64,000 nt of DNA, taken from assembly GCA_040391135.1 (NCBI GenBank), contig JBEBYL010000007.1, positions 1 through 64,000 on the forward strand. Reading direction: 5' to 3'. Below the pieces are notes generated by a model. The model made no database searches and had not been told where the DNA came from. It was given only the letters and a program-made list of their open reading frames with translations. Position numbers and translations under genes: made by a program. This DNA comes from G025836975 sp040391135 (lineage in GTDB: Bacteria; Pseudomonadota; Gammaproteobacteria; Burkholderiales; Burkholderiaceae_B). Positions 1 to 7,636 of this stretch are shown one piece after another. Numbering within the stretch: position 1 is the stretch's first letter; every line of letters starts with the position of its first letter.

Positions 1-550
1 CCGTGTGCTGCGAAGAACAGAACTATAGCACCGCTTTTTAGCCCGTGCAAATCGAAATCGGCCCAAAACGCCCGACCACGTCCCCCATCGGCCCCGCCCA
101 GCGCGCAAGGCCTTGAAATCCCACTGAAATATTTTTTTAAGAAAAATGAAATAGTTTCCGCCAAACCGGGGAATCAGAGGAAAAACAATCCATATGCCCC
201 CGCTTTAGCACGGCGAACACGCTGTTTTTCGTCCCGGTCTTGTTCGACACAGATCCCAAAACAGCCAATGCGAGCCGCAGATGCGACGTGATTCGTAATC
301 TCCACTGTCCATTCCATCGGGAAAGCCTATCCAGCAACCATCCAGCCAGCGCCCACATTTATCCATCTGCCCACCTATATATATAGACATAAGGAAGCGC
401 CCTCTATATGGAAACGGCATCCTTCATCTACAAAAAAGAAAGGGAGTCTCCGTACCTATCTATATATAGAAGAGCGGCCATCCTGGCTATAAGACCATGG
501 ATCATGGCACGCAGCCTACCTACGCGCCGGGCTCTGCGCCTGGTCCGGCG
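1..550. other. Gene-free stretch at window start
   Basis: No open frame here resembles a known protein on either strand; the short frames present have no recognisable motif or good ribosome binding site. The stretch is more AT-rich than its surroundings. It holds two TA-rich palindromic patches, one around 375-388 and one at 459-470 (TCTATATATAGA), the latter about 80 bases beyond the stop of the Lrp-type gene. They could be part of a promoter or regulator site for something left of the window, but nothing proves it. Confidence 0.5.
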
Positions 551-1027
551 CTACACGGAGATGACCGTTGTCTCTTTAATGTGCTGCAAGGTAAAGCTGG
601 ACCGCATGTCGACCACGGCGGGATGCTGCATCAGCTTGTCCATGGCGAAGCGGGAAAATTCAGTCAGGTCTTTTACCTGCACTCGCAGCAAATAATCCAT
701 GTCGCCCGACATGGCGTAGCACTCCACAACCTCCGGCCAGGTCTGGACGTCGCGGGCAAAGTCGGAAACCGGCGAATGGCTGGCCCGAAATACCTTGTTG
801 AGCCGTATGGTCACATAGGCCAGAAGCTTCAGGCCCACCTTGTCGGGATTCACCAGGGCCACATAACTGTCTATATAGCCTTCCTCCTCCAGCCGCCGGA
901 CGCGCCGCAAGCAGGGGCTGGGGGAAAGCGACACGCGGTCGGCCAGCTCCTGATTGCTCAGGCGGCCGTTACGCTGCAATTCCATCAGAATTTGCCGGTC
1001 TGTCCGGTCCAGATCATTTTGCGCCAT
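551..1027 (-). CDS. Lrp/AsnC family transcriptional regulator
   Basis: A 158-residue protein of typical Lrp/AsnC length. The N-terminal ~60 residues form the winged helix-turn-helix (start MAQNDLDRTDRQILMELQ, with NQELADRVSLSPSPCLRRV as recognition region), and the remainder is the RAM/effector domain that usually binds an amino acid and drives oligomerisation. It is transcribed divergently from hppD across a 150-bp AT-rich spacer. That arrangement suggests it controls hppD in response to tyrosine, phenylalanine or a related compound; this is inference. The ATG at 1027 gives the full conserved N terminus. The family assignment is firm, the ligand is not. Confidence 0.9.
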   Translation of the reverse strand: MAQNDLDRTDRQILMELQRNGRLSNQELADRVSLSPSPCLRRVRRLEEEGYIDSYVALVNPDKVGLKLLAYVTIRLNKVFRASHSPVSDFARDVQTWPEVVECYAMSGDMDYLLRVQVKDLTEFSRFAMDKLMQHPAVVDMRSSFTLQHIKETTVISV

Positions 1028-1177
1028 GAAACACCCAAATTTATGTCAATGACGCTATTAAATTGCCGAATCAAGATAAATTCAAGCCATTTTCGCAATC
1101 GTCTGCCCGCGCTTATTTCCTACAATTTCCACATCTAAATCGATTATTGGCCCATATCAAAATTCTGGAGCAAAGAC

Positions 1178-2290
1178 ATGAGCACCCCTTTTCAGCCCTG
1201 GGACAATCCCATGGGCACCGCCGGCTTTGAGTTCATTGAATATACGGCGCCCGATCCCGTCGCATTGGGCAAGGTATTCGAAACGCTGGGCTTCAAGGCC
1301 ATCGCCCGCCATCGCAACAAGAACGTCACCCTTTACCGCCAGGGCGGCATCAATTTCCTGATCAACGCCGAACCCGATTCCTTCGCTCAGCGCTTTGCCC
1401 GCCTGCATGGCCCCTCGATCTGTGCCATCGCCTTCCGTGTGGACGATGCCGCCAAGGCCTATAAGCGTGCCATCGAACTGGGAGCGTGGGGCTTCGATTC
1501 CGGCAGCGGTCCGATGGAGCTGAATATCCCCGCGATCAAGGGCATCGGCGATTCGCTGATCTATCTGGTCGACCGCTGGCACGGCAAGGCCGGCCACGGC
1601 GGCATTGGCGACATCAGCATCTATGATGTGGATTTTGAGCCTATCGACATCGAGACGGCCCAGACCGACCTGGCGCACCGCGGGGCCGGCCTGTCCATCG
1701 TCGATCACCTGACTCATAACGTGCACAAGGGCCGCATGGCGGAATGGGCCGAGTTCTACGAGCGCCTGTTCAACTTTCGCGAGGTGCGCTATTTCGACAT
1801 CGAAGGCAAGGTTACAGGCGTGAAATCCAAGGCCATGACTTCGCCTTGCGGCAACATCCGCATTCCCATCAATGAGGAAGGCACCGAGGAAAAAGGGCAG
1901 ATCCAGGAATACCTGGACCTGTATCGCGGCGAAGGCATTCAGCACATTGCGTTGGCCAGCGACGATATCTATGGCACGGTCGAACAGTTGCGGGCATCCG
2001 GCCTGAAGTTTCTGGACACGCCCGATACCTATTACGAACTGCTGGACCGCCGCCTGCCCAACCATGGCGAAGACGTGGACAGGCTGCAAAAGAACAAGAT
2101 CTTGCTCGATGGCGCGGCCGAAGGCGGCTTGCTGCTGCAAATTTTCACCGAAAACCAGATCGGCCCCATCTTCTTCGAGATCATTCAGCGCAAAGGCAAT
2201 GAAGGCTTCGGAGAAGGCAATTTCAAGGCCCTGTTCGAATCGATCGAGCTGGATCAAATGCGTCGCGGCGTGCTGAAAAGCGCGGAGTAA
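1178..2290 (+). CDS. hppD: 4-hydroxyphenylpyruvate dioxygenase
   Basis: This Fe(II) enzyme converts 4-hydroxyphenylpyruvate to homogentisate in tyrosine catabolism. The 370-residue length fits bacterial HPPD. Two vicinal-oxygen-chelate domains are visible. The iron ligands expected from the family are present in the C-terminal one: His177 (VDHLTHNV), His256 (IQHIAL) and Glu334 (FFEIIQR). The ATG at 1178 follows a GGAG ribosome site. Its divergent neighbour is an Lrp-type regulator, a common pairing for aromatic amino acid degradation genes. The downstream homogentisate genes are not in this window. Soluble cytoplasmic protein. Confidence 0.97.
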   Translation: MSTPFQPWDNPMGTAGFEFIEYTAPDPVALGKVFETLGFKAIARHRNKNVTLYRQGGINFLINAEPDSFAQRFARLHGPSICAIAFRVDDAAKAYKRAIELGAWGFDSGSGPMELNIPAIKGIGDSLIYLVDRWHGKAGHGGIGDISIYDVDFEPIDIETAQTDLAHRGAGLSIVDHLTHNVHKGRMAEWAEFYERLFNFREVRYFDIEGKVTGVKSKAMTSPCGNIRIPINEEGTEEKGQIQEYLDLYRGEGIQHIALASDDIYGTVEQLRASGLKFLDTPDTYYELLDRRLPNHGEDVDRLQKNKILLDGAAEGGLLLQIFTENQIGPIFFEIIQRKGNEGFGEGNFKALFESIELDQMRRGVLKSAE

Positions 2291-2299
2291 AAGCCCCGG

Positions 2300-2327
2300 A
2301 CGGGCCGCCTGCCGACAGACGGCCCGT
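2300..2327 (+). terminator. Hairpin after hppD
   Basis: An 8-bp perfect stem (ACGGGCCG pairing with CGGCCCGT) with a 12-base loop lies 10 bases after the hppD stop codon. There is no strong T run, so this is a possible but weak terminator or mRNA-stabilising hairpin. Confidence 0.4.
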
Positions 2328-2382
2328 AAGCAGATAGAATCCCTTCTTTATGCAAAGAAACGGAAGCGGAAGGGATACATCG

Positions 2383-3348
2383 ATGCAGGCGTACATTATG
2401 GCGCTGCTACAGCGCAGCTGGCGGATGTTCGCCACCGTGACCAAAGTCATGCTGCCGGTCATGGTAGCCGTGCAAGTGGCTGAACAGTTCGGCCTGGTGG
2501 ATGGGATCGGACGGCTGATCGCGCCGGCCATGGCCTTGCTGCATCTACCGCCCGAAGCCGGCATCATCTGGGTCACCACGCTGTTTGTCGGCATATATGG
2601 CGGCCTTGCCACGCTGGCGGGTCTGGCGCATACGCTGGATATGACGGCGGCGCAGTTCAGCGCCCTGTCCGCCATGATGCTGATAGCGCACGCCATTCCC
2701 GTGGAACAATCAATCGTCCGCCGCGCAGGGGCGGGCTTCAGCGTAACGGCCGCTTTGCGTATCGGGACCGCCATCGTCTACGGCGGCGCGGTTTCCTGGG
2801 GCTGCCACCTTACCGATGCCCTGGCCGACCCCTTGTCCTTCGAATGGCTGCGCGGCTCGTCCTTTCTGCCTCAAGGCGGAACAACGGGCTATATCGGCTG
2901 GATACAGGCAACCGCGTTTTCCTTGATGCTGACCTTCCTGATCATTGCCGGTCTGGTCCTGGCTCTGGATGCGATGGATCGCCTGGGCATCACCCGGCGC
3001 ATTACCGCCGCCATGATGCCGCTGCTGAAAGTATCGGGGCTGAACGCCCAGGTGGCGCCGGTTACGACCGTGGGCGTTTTGCTTGGGCTGACCTATGGCG
3101 GCGCGCTGATCATCGAGGAAGCGGAAAAGCAGAATTTCTCGGCGCGAACGCGCTTCCTGGCCCTGGCCTGGCTGTCGTTGTCGCACTCGTTGATCGAAGA
3201 CACCTTGCTTTTGGTGGCCCTGGGCGCCGATGTCTGGATCGTCCTGGCCGGCCGGGTGGCCATAACACTGGCCATTGTGGCGATTCTTGCGCGGCTTACC
3301 GATAGAGGCAGCTGGCGCAGGACCGCCGTGACCGGACAGCAGTCCTAG
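2383..3348 (+). CDS. Nucleoside-recognition (Gate) domain membrane protein
   Basis: A polytopic inner-membrane protein of about 321 residues with 8 or so hydrophobic segments. The glycine-rich stretches (such as LLGLTYGGALIIEEAEKQ) and the late SHSLIEDT motif are typical of the nucleoside-recognition/Gate domain family related to YjiG/YjiH and SpmA/SpmB. The transported ligand is unknown. I chose the ATG at 2383 over the one at 2350 because it has an AGGG site 9 bases upstream and removes a hydrophilic leader. It runs convergently into msrA with a 4-base overlap. It could be co-transcribed with hppD, but a hairpin lies between them. Confidence 0.75.
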   Translation: MQAYIMALLQRSWRMFATVTKVMLPVMVAVQVAEQFGLVDGIGRLIAPAMALLHLPPEAGIIWVTTLFVGIYGGLATLAGLAHTLDMTAAQFSALSAMMLIAHAIPVEQSIVRRAGAGFSVTAALRIGTAIVYGGAVSWGCHLTDALADPLSFEWLRGSSFLPQGGTTGYIGWIQATAFSLMLTFLIIAGLVLALDAMDRLGITRRITAAMMPLLKVSGLNAQVAPVTTVGVLLGLTYGGALIIEEAEKQNFSARTRFLALAWLSLSHSLIEDTLLLVALGADVWIVLAGRVAITLAIVAILARLTDRGSWRRTAVTGQQS

Positions 3349-3872
3349 CCTGCCAACAAAGACGCATAGCGCTTGCGGAATTTCGCCAGCTTGGGCGAGA
3401 TCACTGCCTGGCAATAGCCCTGATAAGGATTGCGCAAATAGTAATCACGGTGATAGTCCTCGGCGGGCCAGAAGCGCTCCGCGCCCAGCAGGCGGGTGAC
3501 CACGCGCTCGCCCGTCTCCGCTTCCACCTGGCTTATTACTTTCTGTGCAATGTCCTTTTGCCCTTCGTTCTGGCAAAAAATGGCCGATGCATATTGCGGA
3601 CCGACATCGGCCCCCTGACGATCCAGCGTGGTGGGATCGTGGGTGGCGAAAAATACCTGCAGCACGGTTTCGAAGTCGATGACATCCGGGTCGAACTCGA
3701 CCCGCACCACCTCGATATGGCCGGTGGTCTTGGCGCATACCTGCTCGTAGCTGGGATTATCCACATGCCCCCCGCTGTATCCCGGCTCGACCGAGATAAC
3801 GCCGCGCAAGGATTGGAAGACCGATTCTGTGCACCAGAAACAACCGCCTCCCAGAATTGCAGTTTCAGACAT
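3345..3872 (-). CDS. msrA: Peptide-methionine (S)-S-oxide reductase
   Basis: A 175-residue MsrA that repairs the S epimer of methionine sulfoxide in proteins using thioredoxin. The catalytic motif GCFWC (Cys11 as attacking cysteine) sits right after the start, and the family's GY.GG and QYRS/QYAS regions follow (PGYSGGH; GPQYASAIF). The ATG at 3872 is preceded by AAAGGAGCC and begins exactly at the conserved N terminus; the longer open frame upstream belongs to the cytochrome gene's antisense-frame region and is ignored. It lies 10 bases after the cytochrome c gene, so the two probably form an operon linked to oxidative damage. Confidence 0.95.
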   Translation of the reverse strand: MSETAILGGGCFWCTESVFQSLRGVISVEPGYSGGHVDNPSYEQVCAKTTGHIEVVRVEFDPDVIDFETVLQVFFATHDPTTLDRQGADVGPQYASAIFCQNEGQKDIAQKVISQVEAETGERVVTRLLGAERFWPAEDYHRDYYLRNPYQGYCQAVISPKLAKFRKRYASLLAG

Positions 3873-3882
3873 GCTGGCTCCT

Positions 3883-4230
3883 TTATTGATTGGCCGCGGC
3901 TTTGCCGTCGGCCAACGACAGTATCCAAGCCGCAAGCAGCTTGGCGTCGGTGGGACTGACTTGTGGCTGCGCGGGCATGGGCACGGCGCCCCAACGGCCG
4001 CGCCCGCCATTGCGTATGGCGCCGGCCAGATAGGCATCGGCGCCCTCTTGCCCCGCGAACCGCTGGGCGATCACATTGAACGCCGGGCCGACCCGTTTCT
4101 TGTCGACCTGATGGCAAGCCAGACAATTGTTGGACTTGGCCAGGTCAACGCCGGCAATCTGCCCGAAAGCCGCCGACGAAAAAGCCAGGCCAGCCAGGCA
4201 AAGCAGTGCGGGGAAAAACCTTGAATACAT
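3883..4230 (-). CDS. Class I cytochrome c (c551/c552-like)
   Basis: A 115-residue periplasmic electron carrier. The N-terminal ~23 residues are a signal peptide ending AFG-Q. The heme-binding motif CLACH is at residues 36-40, and Met85 (VPMPAQP) is the expected distal heme ligand. The mature size (~90 residues) fits small c551/c552-type cytochromes that donate electrons to oxidases or reductases. It is the first gene of a likely two-gene unit with msrA. Its specific partner cannot be told from sequence. Confidence 0.9.
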   Translation of the reverse strand: MYSRFFPALLCLAGLAFSSAAFGQIAGVDLAKSNNCLACHQVDKKRVGPAFNVIAQRFAGQEGADAYLAGAIRNGGRGRWGAVPMPAQPQVSPTDAKLLAAWILSLADGKAAANQ

Positions 4231-4337
4231 AAACCAGACCTGCGTGTAAATGAAAAAAACAGCCGTTCGGATATCGGCTTGCCGATGCGTGCATACAGGG
4301 TATTATCGACGATATTCCATCACCAAGACATCATCCC

Positions 4338-5135
4338 ATGCTTCACTATCCCCAAATAGACCCTGTCGCTTTGCAACTGGGCCCCGTGGCCATCCATTGG
4401 TACGGCCTGATGTATCTCATCGGCTTCGGCCTTGTCTGGCTGCTGGGCCGATGGCGCATACAGCAAGGCAAGACCGATCTGTCCATGCGCGATCTGGAAG
4501 ACTTGATCTTCTATTGCGTCCTGGGGGTGGTGATCGGCGGGCGGATGGGTTATGTGCTGTTCTACAAGCCCGGCGACTACCTTGCCCATCCCTTGGAAAT
4601 TTTCTATCTATGGCAAGGCGGCATGTCCTTCCACGGCGGCCTAATCGGTGTTATCACGGTCCTGCTGCTGTTCGCACGCAAGCGCGGCAAGTCGCTGTTC
4701 GAGATCGGGGACTTCATCGCGCCCATGATCCCGCTGGGCCTTGCCGCGGGACGGCTGGGCAATTTCATAAACGGCGAACTGTGGGGACGCCCGACGACGG
4801 TGCCATGGGGCATGGTGTTTCCACAGTCGGGCGACGGCCTGGCCCGGCATCCATCGCAGCTTTACGAAATGGGCCTGGAAGGTTTTGTTTTGTTCGCCCT
4901 GGTCTGGTGGTTTTCCAGCAAACCCCGCCCCAGCGGCCAGGTCAGCGCCGTATTCCTGATGGGCTACGGCGTATTCCGCTTTCTGGTCGAATTCACCCGC
5001 GAGCCCGACAACTTCCTGGGCCTGCTCGCGGGCGGCTTATCGATGGGACAGTTGCTGTCGCTGCCCATGATTCTTGCGGGAGCGATTATTTTTGCGCTGA
5101 GCGCAAAAAGATCGAACCCTGGATCGACACGCTGA
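4338..5135 (+). CDS. lgt: Prolipoprotein diacylglyceryl transferase
   Basis: Lgt is the inner-membrane enzyme that moves diacylglycerol from phosphatidylglycerol to the lipobox cysteine of prolipoproteins, the first step of lipoprotein maturation (needed for Pal in this window, for example). The 265-residue protein has about seven membrane segments and the family signatures SFHGGLIG and GRLGNFINGELWGRPT. The start at 4338 gives the conserved MLHYPQIDPVA N terminus; the upstream ribosome site is weak. Its 3' end overlaps the oppositely directed SIMPL gene by 50 bases. Confidence 0.97.
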   Translation: MLHYPQIDPVALQLGPVAIHWYGLMYLIGFGLVWLLGRWRIQQGKTDLSMRDLEDLIFYCVLGVVIGGRMGYVLFYKPGDYLAHPLEIFYLWQGGMSFHGGLIGVITVLLLFARKRGKSLFEIGDFIAPMIPLGLAAGRLGNFINGELWGRPTTVPWGMVFPQSGDGLARHPSQLYEMGLEGFVLFALVWWFSSKPRPSGQVSAVFLMGYGVFRFLVEFTREPDNFLGLLAGGLSMGQLLSLPMILAGAIIFALSAKRSNPGSTR

Positions 5136-5820
5136 CTGTCTCGGTGCCGCCTTCCAGCGGCACGCTGGCCTTGTCGGCGGCCATGGCCATCATGCGCGGC
5201 GCGGCTTCGTAGCGCGCTCCCGAGCCGCCCAGGTTGACTTCTTTGATGTCGTAGCCGGCATAGCCGAAAGCATCGGCCAAGGCCTTTGCGCGGTCACGAA
5301 ACGCCTGGGCAGCCTGTGCCAGCAAGGCCTCTTCCTGTTTGGCCCGAAGCCGCGGAGACACTGAAAACCTGAGGTTGGCGATGGGCATGCGATCGCTCAG
5401 GGTGGAGGCCAGCTCGGACGCGGCGGCAAAATCGGTGGACTCCAGAAGGATTTCACCACGCCCCCGCCAATTGGATATCTTTCCGTCTTTGTCATTCATG
5501 GGCCAGATGCGGTAATTGCCGCTAGTCGCCTTGACCTTTTCATGGCCCTTGGCTTTTTTCATGACCTCTTCAAGCGTCTTGCTAAGCGCACTGGCCACCG
5601 CTGACTGCGATGCATCGCTGATTTCAGTGGCCAAGGTTATGGTGACGGTGTCCTGCGCGACCTCTGTCACGGCTTCGGCCTGTAGCTGCGCCTGCGGCCA
5701 TTTTTCCTTATGCCGGCCCTCGCCGGAATCATGCGCCAAAGCGGGCGCGGCAAAGCTTGCGCCCGCCGCAGACAGGACCAGCGCTAACAGCCATTTACTA
5801 TTCTGCTTGAACAGATACAT
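5086..5820 (-). CDS. SIMPL-domain (DUF541) periplasmic protein
   Basis: About 244 residues with a cleavable signal peptide (KWLLALVLSAAGASFAAPALAH) followed by a DUF541/SIMPL fold. Family members bind periplasmic or outer-membrane ligands and have been linked to oxidative-stress protection in some bacteria; the function here is unknown. The ATG at 5820 is preferred to the one 12 bases upstream because GGGGAT lies 4-9 bases before it. The last 50 bases overlap lgt in antisense. The gene begins just beyond the 6S RNA terminator on the same strand. Confidence 0.8.
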   Translation of the reverse strand: MYLFKQNSKWLLALVLSAAGASFAAPALAHDSGEGRHKEKWPQAQLQAEAVTEVAQDTVTITLATEISDASQSAVASALSKTLEEVMKKAKGHEKVKATSGNYRIWPMNDKDGKISNWRGRGEILLESTDFAAASELASTLSDRMPIANLRFSVSPRLRAKQEEALLAQAAQAFRDRAKALADAFGYAGYDIKEVNLGGSGARYEAAPRMMAMAADKASVPLEGGTETVSVSIQGSIFLRSAQK

Positions 5821-5837
5821 GTTTATCCCCATAAAGG

Positions 5838-5868
5838 AAAAGCTCGTCCGAGGACGAGCTTTTTTTTA
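5838..5868 (-). terminator. Intrinsic terminator of the zapBA-6S transcript
   Basis: A perfect 10-bp stem, AAGCTCGTCC pairing with GGACGAGCTT around a 2-base loop (5840-5861), is followed on the minus strand by TTTTCCTTT and flanked on the plus strand by eight Ts. It sits directly after the 3' end of the predicted 6S RNA, so its working direction is probably minus, though it could act both ways. Confidence 0.8.
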
Positions 5869-5873
5869 AATTG

Positions 5874-6048
5874 CCCCGCCTGTGCCGTCTAGGCCGGCAT
5901 CCTGGAACCGAGGGTTCAAGGTGGTCGCCTTCAGTCAAGCTTCGGGCTCGCCTTAAAAGGAAAGCACACCTACTTGTCAATCCAGCAACCTGCATGCCAT
6001 AAGCATTGGTTCAAGGAATGTATGGCCAAGTCACGAACACGGCAGGGA
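5874..6048 (-). ncRNA. ssrS: 6S RNA
   Basis: 6S RNA mimics an open promoter and sequesters sigma-70 RNA polymerase in stationary phase. Evidence: it sits directly downstream of zapA on the same strand, the conserved proteobacterial position. Its ends pair as the closing stem (CCCTGCCGT near 6047-6039 with ACGGCA near 5888-5883). It contains the typical 3' element CACCTTGAACC...GGTTC (minus strand, about 5925-5905) and a 5' TTCCTTGAACC segment. At about 175 nt it has the usual length. Exact ends are estimated. A strong terminator follows. Confidence 0.8.
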
Positions 6049-6099
6049 CTAACTGATGAACGCGCATTGCCTGCGCATCCGGAAAACTATCTTGTACAC

Positions 6100-6414
6100 C
6101 TACCTTTGATTTTGAGCGGCAGGTCCAACGACTTGATCGAGCAAATCGTTCATGTCATCAATTTTACGCTTGAAATCGCCCAGCGCAACATTACTGAGTG
6201 GACCATTCGGCGCGCGCATGGAAAGCAGCTCTGCGGCGATCTGTATTGCAGCCATGACGGCAATGCGTTCGTTACTGGAAACCTTTCCCGATCCTTTTAC
6301 ACCGAGCATGCGCTGATCCACATGGCGCACGGCAGCCAGCAATGACTCCCGTTCGGCAGGCAGGCAGGCCAGGGAATAATCGCGTCCCAATATGGACACG
6401 TCGACGCGTTCCAT
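6100..6414 (-). CDS. zapA: Cell division protein ZapA
   Basis: ZapA binds and bundles FtsZ protofilaments at the division ring. The 104-residue protein has the ZapA N-terminal globular domain (MERVDVSILGRDYSLACLP; DQRMLGVKGSGKV) and a C-terminal helical coiled-coil tail. It begins 6 bases after the stop of the upstream coiled-coil gene, so the two are co-transcribed, and 6S RNA follows. The locus order is the one conserved in betaproteobacteria. Confidence 0.93.
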   Translation of the reverse strand: MERVDVSILGRDYSLACLPAERESLLAAVRHVDQRMLGVKGSGKVSSNERIAVMAAIQIAAELLSMRAPNGPLSNVALGDFKRKIDDMNDLLDQVVGPAAQNQR

Positions 6415-6420
6415 GTTGTT

Positions 6421-6825
6421 CTACTCCCGAGGAGCGCCTGGCAGGCGCATTAATATTGAATCGATCTGTTCCTTGGCCTTATCGGCAACCTGGCGCAGAC
6501 TGAATGTGTCGGCCTGGCTGGCCGCCAGGCGCTGTTTGAAAGACTCCGCCTCGGCGCGATAGCGGGCCACATCGACTTCCAGCGTGGCCTGGGCCGCCTG
6601 CGCTTCGGCCTGATGGGAATGTATCCGGGCCTCGTCAGCGGCCGCGCGTTCGATGGCGGATGAGTATTCGGCTTCGCGGCGCTGCAGTTGGTCGCGCAGG
6701 GCGTCGCGCTCCTGTTCGAGGTTCTTCAGGCGAGCCTGCAACGCAGTGCGCTCGCTTTGCAATTGGCGAGTGAACTGCACCATTTGCCCGATGCGGGCAG
6801 CGAGAGAGTCAAGATCTTGCAACAT
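6421..6825 (-). CDS. ZapB-like coiled-coil protein
   Basis: A 134-residue, almost entirely alpha-helical protein rich in Leu, Gln, Glu and Arg heptads (for example QLQSERTALQARLKNLEQER), with no membrane segment. Position directly before zapA and the coiled-coil make-up suggest the betaproteobacterial ZapB-type partner that connects ZapA/FtsZ to the nucleoid, but the sequence is longer than E. coli ZapB (81 residues) and too repetitive to prove homology by eye. First gene of the zapA-6S unit. Confidence 0.6.
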   Translation of the reverse strand: MLQDLDSLAARIGQMVQFTRQLQSERTALQARLKNLEQERDALRDQLQRREAEYSSAIERAAADEARIHSHQAEAQAAQATLEVDVARYRAEAESFKQRLAASQADTFSLRQVADKAKEQIDSILMRLPGAPRE

Positions 6826-7161
6826 GGGCGTTATCGTAAACCATCAAGCCATCAGGTGGATAGAGAAAAGTAAAAAGCGATGATAACCTTTCACGGCTCT
6901 TTCCAATTCCTTTCAGTATTCTTTCAATTCGACCTGTCGCAGGTCTGTCATGTCGCTGCAATATGTAATAAACGGAGAGTTCGCGGGTAAACCCTAGACA
7001 ACTGAGGGGAAATCGGGGTTTTCAGCTTACCCCTCGTCCATTACCATTCCTCACCTTTTGGTAATACGAAAATGCTACGGCCAGGGCCGGTTCCAACCGC
7101 CCCCATCCATGGCATCTTTGAATTACTGGTTCCATCATGCTGTCAGGGAGATTTCGTCAAC
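6826..7161. other. Intergenic region: divergent promoters and tctBA leader
   Basis: A 336-base spacer between the zapB-like gene (leftward) and tctB (rightward). No protein gene is credible here. It contains several small inverted repeats: ACCTG-TCG-CAGGT at 6932-6944, TTACCA...TGGTAA at 7041-7064, CGGTT-CC-AACCG near 7087-7098, and a pair of crossing stems at 6989-7035 listed separately. Promoters for both flanking operons must lie here; I could not place -35/-10 boxes with confidence. Confidence 0.5.
6989..7035 (+). promoter_or_regulatory. Possible pseudoknot or switch in the tctBA leader
   Basis: Two 6-bp complementary pairs interlock: AAACCC (6989-6994) with GGGTTT (7016-7021), and GAGGGG (7004-7009) with CCCCTC (7030-7035). 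In RNA this is the topology of an H-type pseudoknot with loops of 9, 6 and 8 bases, or of two mutually exclusive hairpins. It lies about 127 bases before the tctB start. A regulatory role is inference; the repeats could equally be DNA operator halves. Confidence 0.35.
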
Positions 7162-7623
7162 ATGCAGCTCAAAAATAAACAGGACTTCTGGTCCGGTATT
7201 ATGTTCGTCGCCTTGGGCGTCGGATTTGCGTTGGGCGCAAGCAACTATTCAATGGGCACCGCCGCCCGCATGGGTCCAGGCTATTTTCCATTCTGGCTCG
7301 GCGTCCTGCTTGCGCTGCTCGGGGCCGTCGTCGCGCTTGGCGCCATGTCACCAAAAGCCGACGACGTCGAGATGGAAAAATTCGATTGGAAGATTGCCAT
7401 CATCATCATCGGTTCGGTGGTTGGCTGCGGCGTCATCTTCGATTATCTGGGCGTTTACATCTCGGTCTTCCTGCTGGTCTTCATCAGCAGCATGGCCAGC
7501 CATATATTCGACTGGAGAGTGGCTGGAGCTACAGGCATTGCCCTGGTTCTCTTCACCTGGCTCGCCTTTGTAAAAGGCCTGGGCTTGATCTTCCCGCTGT
7601 GGCCTGTCTTTCTAGGCAATTAA
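7162..7623 (+). CDS. tctB: Tripartite tricarboxylate transporter, small membrane subunit TctB
   Basis: A 153-residue inner-membrane protein with four hydrophobic segments and the TctB hallmark MGPGYFPFWLG near residue 37. It pairs with the large TctA subunit, encoded 13 bases downstream, to import di- or tricarboxylates delivered by a periplasmic TctC/Bug receptor. The ATG at 7162 is chosen because the conserved N terminus (QLKNKQDFWSG) begins there and AGGGAG lies 11 bases upstream. No receptor gene is adjacent. Confidence 0.9.
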   Translation: MQLKNKQDFWSGIMFVALGVGFALGASNYSMGTAARMGPGYFPFWLGVLLALLGAVVALGAMSPKADDVEMEKFDWKIAIIIIGSVVGCGVIFDYLGVYISVFLLVFISSMASHIFDWRVAGATGIALVLFTWLAFVKGLGLIFPLWPVFLGN

Positions 7624-7636
7624 AGGAATCCCGAAA

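Noticed and set aside
375..470. TA-rich palindromes as a possible insertion or replication site
   Set aside because: Short, no flanking direct repeats, no DnaA boxes or transposase remnants recognised.
1157..2257. A 366-codon minus-strand frame covering hppD
   Set aside because: hppD has all catalytic residues on the other strand; this frame has no recognisable motif.
5974..6345. A 123-codon plus-strand frame over zapA and 6S RNA
   Set aside because: Antisense to zapA and covering the conserved 6S RNA; no support as protein.
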